Positions 60,576 through 64,000 of a stretch of 64,000 nucleotides of DNA are shown one piece after another. The notes beneath the pieces were generated by a model, which made no database searches, had not been told where the DNA came from, and saw nothing but the letters and a program-made list of their open reading frames with translations. Position 1 is the stretch's first letter. Every line of letters starts with the position of its first letter. Position numbers and translations under genes: made by a program. Source of the stretch: an uncultured Cryptobacterium sp. (GTDB taxonomy: Bacteria; Actinomycetota; Coriobacteriia; Coriobacteriales; Eggerthellaceae); NCBI GenBank assembly GCA_958410215.1, contig CATYOF010000003.1, forward strand, positions 107,962 through 171,961, read 5' to 3'.

Positions 60576-60693
60576 ACGATCACCCTCCAGCTAGTATTAT
60601 TAAACGCTTCATAAGTAAAGCTCGTATATATCACCCTCAATAGTATGGTAGCATTCGCAGGTAGTGCATACTTTGAAAGGGACTGTCAGAAAT

Positions 60694-61464
60694 ATGTTAC
60701 TTGCAATAGACGTGGGAAACACACAAACCGTCCTCGGCATCTATGATAATGACAAGCTTGTTCATATGTGGCGCGTTGCTACCAATGTAGATCATACCAG
60801 CGATGAACTTCGAATTAAGCTTCATACTTTAATGATGGCAGAAGGTCTTGAGTATTCTCATATTGATGGAGCTATTTTGGCTTCGGTGGTACCTGCTTTA
60901 ACTCATAACTGGGAAAAAGCTTGCTGCCGTTCGTTTGAGGTAGAAACGTTGGTGGTTTCGGCAGCGAGTGCCGGACATCTTATTAATGTTGATTTAGAAA
61001 GATTCCCCGAATTGGGGGCAGACCGTGTAGCGGATGCGGTAGCAGCAAAAAATCTTTATGGCGATCCGGTTATTGTGGTGGACTTTGGAACGGCAACCAA
61101 TATGGAAATTATTGGCAAGGGCGGCATTTTCTTGGGTGGCATTATTGCTCCTGGCGTGGAATCGTCTATGCGTTCACTTTTCACGCGTGCTGCACTGCTG
61201 CGTTCGGTAGAGTTGGAAGATCCCGGTACGGCCATTGGAAGCAGTACGGCCGAATGCTTAAAAGTTGGCATGGTGTATGGCGAAGCTGCTCGTGTTGATG
61301 GCTTGGTCGATCGGGTATTTGACCAGTTAGGTTACGAGGCAACCGTTGTTGCAACTGGTGGGTTGGCCCATCGCATCGCACCCCATTCAAAGCGTATTAC
61401 CGAAATCAATCTTGAATTGACCTTACAGGGATTGCGCATGATCTATAACGAGCTTTCACGTTAG
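60694..61464 (+). CDS. coaX: Type III pantothenate kinase
   Basis: A 256-residue CoaX enzyme, the first step of coenzyme A synthesis. LLAIDVGNTQTVLGIYD is the phosphate-binding start, GADRVADAVAAKNLYG and VVDFGTATNMEII contain the conserved Asp residues, and GGIIAPGVESSMRSLFTRAALLRSVEL is typical. ATG 60694 follows AAAGGGA; a longer frame from 60664 has no site. It is divergent from the response regulator gene. Confidence 0.96.
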   Translation: MLLAIDVGNTQTVLGIYDNDKLVHMWRVATNVDHTSDELRIKLHTLMMAEGLEYSHIDGAILASVVPALTHNWEKACCRSFEVETLVVSAASAGHLINVDLERFPELGADRVADAVAAKNLYGDPVIVVDFGTATNMEIIGKGGIFLGGIIAPGVESSMRSLFTRAALLRSVELEDPGTAIGSSTAECLKVGMVYGEAARVDGLVDRVFDQLGYEATVVATGGLAHRIAPHSKRITEINLELTLQGLRMIYNELSR

Positions 61465-61568
61465 AATTTTTTATACACAAGCACAGTTTGCAGGTATAGG
61501 GCTTAGAATAGTCATTTTGCAAATTGATGCTCAAGTAACTTCAAAGCGAAGGAAGGTAGGCTTACATA

Positions 61569-63236
61569 ATGCTGAGCGATATCGAAATTGCACAAGCGAC
61601 TGAACCGCGCGACATTACCGAAATTGCCGAAAAGGCAGGAATTAATCCCTCATATTTGGAATGTTACGGTCGTTCAAAAGCCAAGGTAGATTACAACTTG
61701 CTTCGCAATGAAGCCCATGAGTCAGGTAAACTTATTCTGGTTACCGCCATTAACCCCACTCCTGCCGGTGAAGGTAAGACCACCACGACAGTAGGCTTGG
61801 GTGATGCCTTGTCTCATTTGGGTAAGAAAACCGTTATTGCTCTGCGCGAGCCTTCCTTGGGCCCTGTCTTCGGTATTAAGGGTGGCGCTGCAGGTGGCGG
61901 TTATGCCCAGGTAATTCCTATGGAAGATATTAACCTGCACTTCACGGGCGACTTCCATGCTATTGGTGCGGCAAATAATTTGCTTGCTGCTTTGCTGGAT
62001 GCTCATATTCATAATGGTAACGAACTAAACATTGATGTTCGTCGCATTACTTGGAAGCGCGTTGTGGATATGAACGATCGTCAGCTGCGCAACATTGTGT
62101 GCGGATTAGGTGGTAAGGCCAACGGCGTGCCTCGTGAAGATGGTTTTGATATTACGGTTGCTTCTGAAATTATGGCAATTTTCTGCTTGGCTACGTCTAT
62201 TACAGACTTAAAAGAACGCCTTGGCCGCATTGTGGTTGGTTATACGCGTGACGACAAGCCGGTTACGGCTCACGACTTGCATGCGGAAGGTGCTATGACC
62301 GCACTTTTGAAGGATGCCCTGAAGCCAAACTTGGTTCAGACACTTGAAGGCACTCCTGCTTTTGTGCATGGTGGTCCCTTCGCAAACATCGCTCATGGCT
62401 GCAATTCCATTATGGCAACGCGTATGGGTCTTGCTCTGGGTGACTATTGTGTTACGGAAGCAGGCTTCGGTGCAGACTTAGGTGCTGAAAAGTTCCTGGA
62501 CATTAAGTGCCGCCTTGCGGGTATTCAGCCTGATGCAGTTGTTGTGGTAGCAACGGTTCGTGCACTGAAGAATCACGGTGGCGTTCCTAAAGATCAACTG
62601 AATGAAGAAAACCTTGAAGCATTGGAAGCTGGTCTTCCCAACTTGCTTCAGCACGTGGAAAACATCACGAAGGTTTATAAGCTTCCTTGCGTGGTTGCTA
62701 TCAATGAATTTCCAACCGATACGCAGGCAGAAATTGATCTGGTTCGTGCAAAGTGTCAGGAATTGGGCGTTAACGTGGCGCTTTCCCAGGTTTGGGCAAA
62801 GGGTGGCGAAGGCGGCGTAGAGCTGGCAGAAGAAGTACTTCGCCTGTGCGAGCAGCCAAGCAACTTGGAATTCGCCTATGAAGACGAACTGGGTCTTGCA
62901 GAAAAGATGGAAGCAATTGCTAAGCGTATCTATCATGCCGATGGCGTAAACTTCACGGCTGCAGCTAAGAAGCAAATCGCCCAGATTGAAGGCATGGGCT
63001 TTGCAAACATGCCCGTATGCATGGCAAAAACCCAGTACAGCTTCTCGGACGATGCTACGAAGTTGGGTGCACCTCGCAACTTCACCATTACGGTTCGCGA
63101 AGTAAAGGTGTCGGCGGGTGCTGGTTTTGTAGTTGCACTTACGGGTAACGTTATGACTATGCCAGGCTTGGGCAAGAATCCTGCAGCTTTCAAGATTGAC
63201 GTAGACGAATCGGGTAAGATTTCTGGTTTGTTCTAG
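61569..63236 (+). CDS. fhs: Formate-tetrahydrofolate ligase
   Basis: A 555-residue enzyme making 10-formyl-tetrahydrofolate from formate, ATP and tetrahydrofolate. The P-loop TPAGEGKTTTTVGL is at about residues 63-76, with REPSLGPVFGIKGGAAGGGYAQV and VVVATVRALKNHGGVPK further on, all family signatures. GGAAGGTAGG precedes ATG. It is followed by a terminator and by fchA, which feeds the same pathway. Confidence 0.98.
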   Translation: MLSDIEIAQATEPRDITEIAEKAGINPSYLECYGRSKAKVDYNLLRNEAHESGKLILVTAINPTPAGEGKTTTTVGLGDALSHLGKKTVIALREPSLGPVFGIKGGAAGGGYAQVIPMEDINLHFTGDFHAIGAANNLLAALLDAHIHNGNELNIDVRRITWKRVVDMNDRQLRNIVCGLGGKANGVPREDGFDITVASEIMAIFCLATSITDLKERLGRIVVGYTRDDKPVTAHDLHAEGAMTALLKDALKPNLVQTLEGTPAFVHGGPFANIAHGCNSIMATRMGLALGDYCVTEAGFGADLGAEKFLDIKCRLAGIQPDAVVVVATVRALKNHGGVPKDQLNEENLEALEAGLPNLLQHVENITKVYKLPCVVAINEFPTDTQAEIDLVRAKCQELGVNVALSQVWAKGGEGGVELAEEVLRLCEQPSNLEFAYEDELGLAEKMEAIAKRIYHADGVNFTAAAKKQIAQIEGMGFANMPVCMAKTQYSFSDDATKLGAPRNFTITVREVKVSAGAGFVVALTGNVMTMPGLGKNPAAFKIDVDESGKISGLF

Positions 63237-63266
63237 GAGTTAAAGCGATCTTGCGTTGATTGGATT

Positions 63267-63316
63267 TCGCGCTTTCGATGGTTTCGGGTAACTATCCATC
63301 GGGAGCGCGATTTTTT
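63267..63316 (+). terminator. Rho-independent terminator after fhs
   Basis: TCGCGCT (63267-63273) with AGCGCGA (63304-63310) and CGATGG (63276-63281) with CCATCG (63296-63301) form a two-part stem, followed by six T (63311-63316). Confidence 0.9.
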
Positions 63317-63352
63317 GTGAGTGCCTTCATATATAATGTGTTCCGCAAATTA

Positions 63353-63480
63353 TCCTTTTAGTGGGAACTTTTCATGAGAAGGTCCTTGGGCTCTTTCGCT
63401 GGAGAGCTTTAGAGCGCCTTTTATGGGAAAGTTGCTGGGGGATTCCATAGGTAGGCTCCTGAGACACCCCTTGTAGGAAG
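63353..63480 (+). repeat. Degenerate short repeats between fhs and fchA
   Basis: Echoes of one short unit occur irregularly: CCTTTTAGTGGGAAC (about 63355), TTTTCATGAGAAGG (63369), CCTTTTATGGGAAAG (63418), TTCCATAGGTAGGC (63444) and CCCTTGTAGGAAG (63468). The unit is roughly T-CATGGGAAGG. The similarity is weaker than in the other arrays. Confidence 0.45.
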
Positions 63481-63505
63481 ATATAAGAAAATAGAAAGAA
63501 CAATT

Positions 63506-64000
63506 TTGGTAGATCAAACATTTATTTCTGAAGTTGCAGCAGGAACTCCAACCCCTGGAGGGGGTGGCGCTTCGGCTTATTGCGGCGCCCTAGGTTCTGC
63601 TCTTCTTTCCATGGTAGGAAATTTAACTACGGGCAAGAAAAAGTATGCCGAGGTGGAAGACAAGGTTGTTGCGCATTTGCAGCAGCTTGAAGAAGTTCGC
63701 ACGGAACTGATAGATTTGGTAGAAAAAGATGCACTCGCCTTTGCTCCTTTGGCAGATGCATTCAAGCTCCCGCGTGAAACCGAACAGGAAAAAGAATATC
63801 GCCATGGGGTAATTCAGGCCGCTCTTATTGATGCTATTGCGGTTCCGTTTGCCATTATGAATGCCTGCGATCGGGTTATTGAGCTAAGCGATTTTTTGGC
63901 TCATTTCGGAAACCGCAGTGCAATTTCTGATGTGGCTACGGGGGTTTCTTTCGCGGCGGGAGCACTTAAGGGTGCAGCGCTTAATGTATACGTTAATGCT
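63506..64000 (+). CDS. fchA: Methenyltetrahydrofolate cyclohydrolase / cyclodeaminase family, 5' part
   Basis: The first 165 residues of a formiminotransferase-cyclodeaminase C-terminal-type protein; it continues past the window. The typical start VDQTFISEVAAGTPTPGGGGASAYCGALGSALLSMV contains the PGGGG folate loop, and FGNRSAISDVATGVSFAAGALKGAALNVYVNA is also diagnostic. No ATG is available; TTG 63506 gives the usual length, with a purine-rich AGAAAGAA upstream. FchA proteins of this kind interconvert methenyl- and formyl-tetrahydrofolate or deaminate formimino-tetrahydrofolate. Position after fhs supports a one-carbon role. Confidence 0.88.
   Translation, partial: MVDQTFISEVAAGTPTPGGGGASAYCGALGSALLSMVGNLTTGKKKYAEVEDKVVAHLQQLEEVRTELIDLVEKDALAFAPLADAFKLPRETEQEKEYRHGVIQAALIDAIAVPFAIMNACDRVIELSDFLAHFGNRSAISDVATGVSFAAGALKGAALNVYVNA

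Overview
The window looks like a chromosomal stretch from a moderate-GC Gram-positive bacterium, most likely an actinomycetote of the class Coriobacteriia (Eggerthellaceae/Atopobiaceae type). The hints are gene content: a TAT-exported metallo-beta-lactamase protein next to a LysR gene, a UMF1 transporter, YtxH and PRC-barrel proteins, NSS symporter, DnaE-type polymerase, a folP-folK fusion and fhs-fchA. The genus cannot be fixed from this sequence alone. Coding density is high and most genes have clear AGGAGG-like ribosome binding sites.

Layout. 0-3.4 kb: the end of the F1 ATP synthase operon (atpG-atpD-atpC), a terminator, a long imperfect inverted repeat, then a second stand-alone atpC. 3.6-8.1 kb: dnaE and truA, with a nested stem-loop between them. 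8.1-16.2 kb: LysR regulator divergent from a TAT/SLH/metallo-beta-lactamase protein, an amino-acid:Na+ symporter, ychF, and an Fe-S aldo/keto reductase. 16.4-17.9 kb: larB and a shortened LarC-like protein (nickel pincer cofactor family). 18.0-24.6 kb: membrane Ser/Thr kinase, Zn-dependent phospholipase C-like protein, UMF1 transporter, a repeat-rich 800-bp gap, pyridoxamine kinase and a small membrane protein. 24.8-32.4 kb: serS, then a coupled trio (membrane-anchored protein, stand-alone cyanophycin-synthetase N-domain, degenerate ATP-grasp ligase), then a cluster of envelope proteins (YtxH, PRC-barrel, TVP38/DedA-like, TM2). 32.5-33.6 kb: a class I aldolase with a strong terminator.

33.7-44.6 kb is the accessory-looking part. 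A three-gene overlapping operon (membrane-anchored protein, Ser/Thr kinase, FHA protein) is followed by small membrane proteins, lipocalin-like or DUF4352-like lipoproteins, a zinc-ribbon membrane protein and several broken genes. The palindrome TGTTGCGCAACA, or a near copy, occurs in front of nearly every transcription unit from 33.7 to 41.2 kb, which suggests a single regulon built around phospho-signalling at the envelope. A HipBA toxin-antitoxin pair with two promoter operators and a tRNA-Leu(CAA) close the region.

45-64 kb is mostly housekeeping: aminotransferase and HAD phosphatase, TetR regulator, ferritin, tilS-maf-hpt-ftsH, folP-folK, mntP, MATE pump, an OmpR/HisKA two-component pair, coaX, fhs and the start of fchA. 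folP-folK, fhs and fchA together point to an active folate one-carbon pathway.

A pattern across the window: several genes are followed, starting at or just after the stop codon, by short degenerate tandem repeats whose unit differs at each locus (14, about 16-22, 20, 24, about 30, 34 bp). At some loci the first unit is the end of the gene itself. This, the 12-bp regulon palindrome, and the split cyanophycin-synthetase-like pair are the observations I would follow first.
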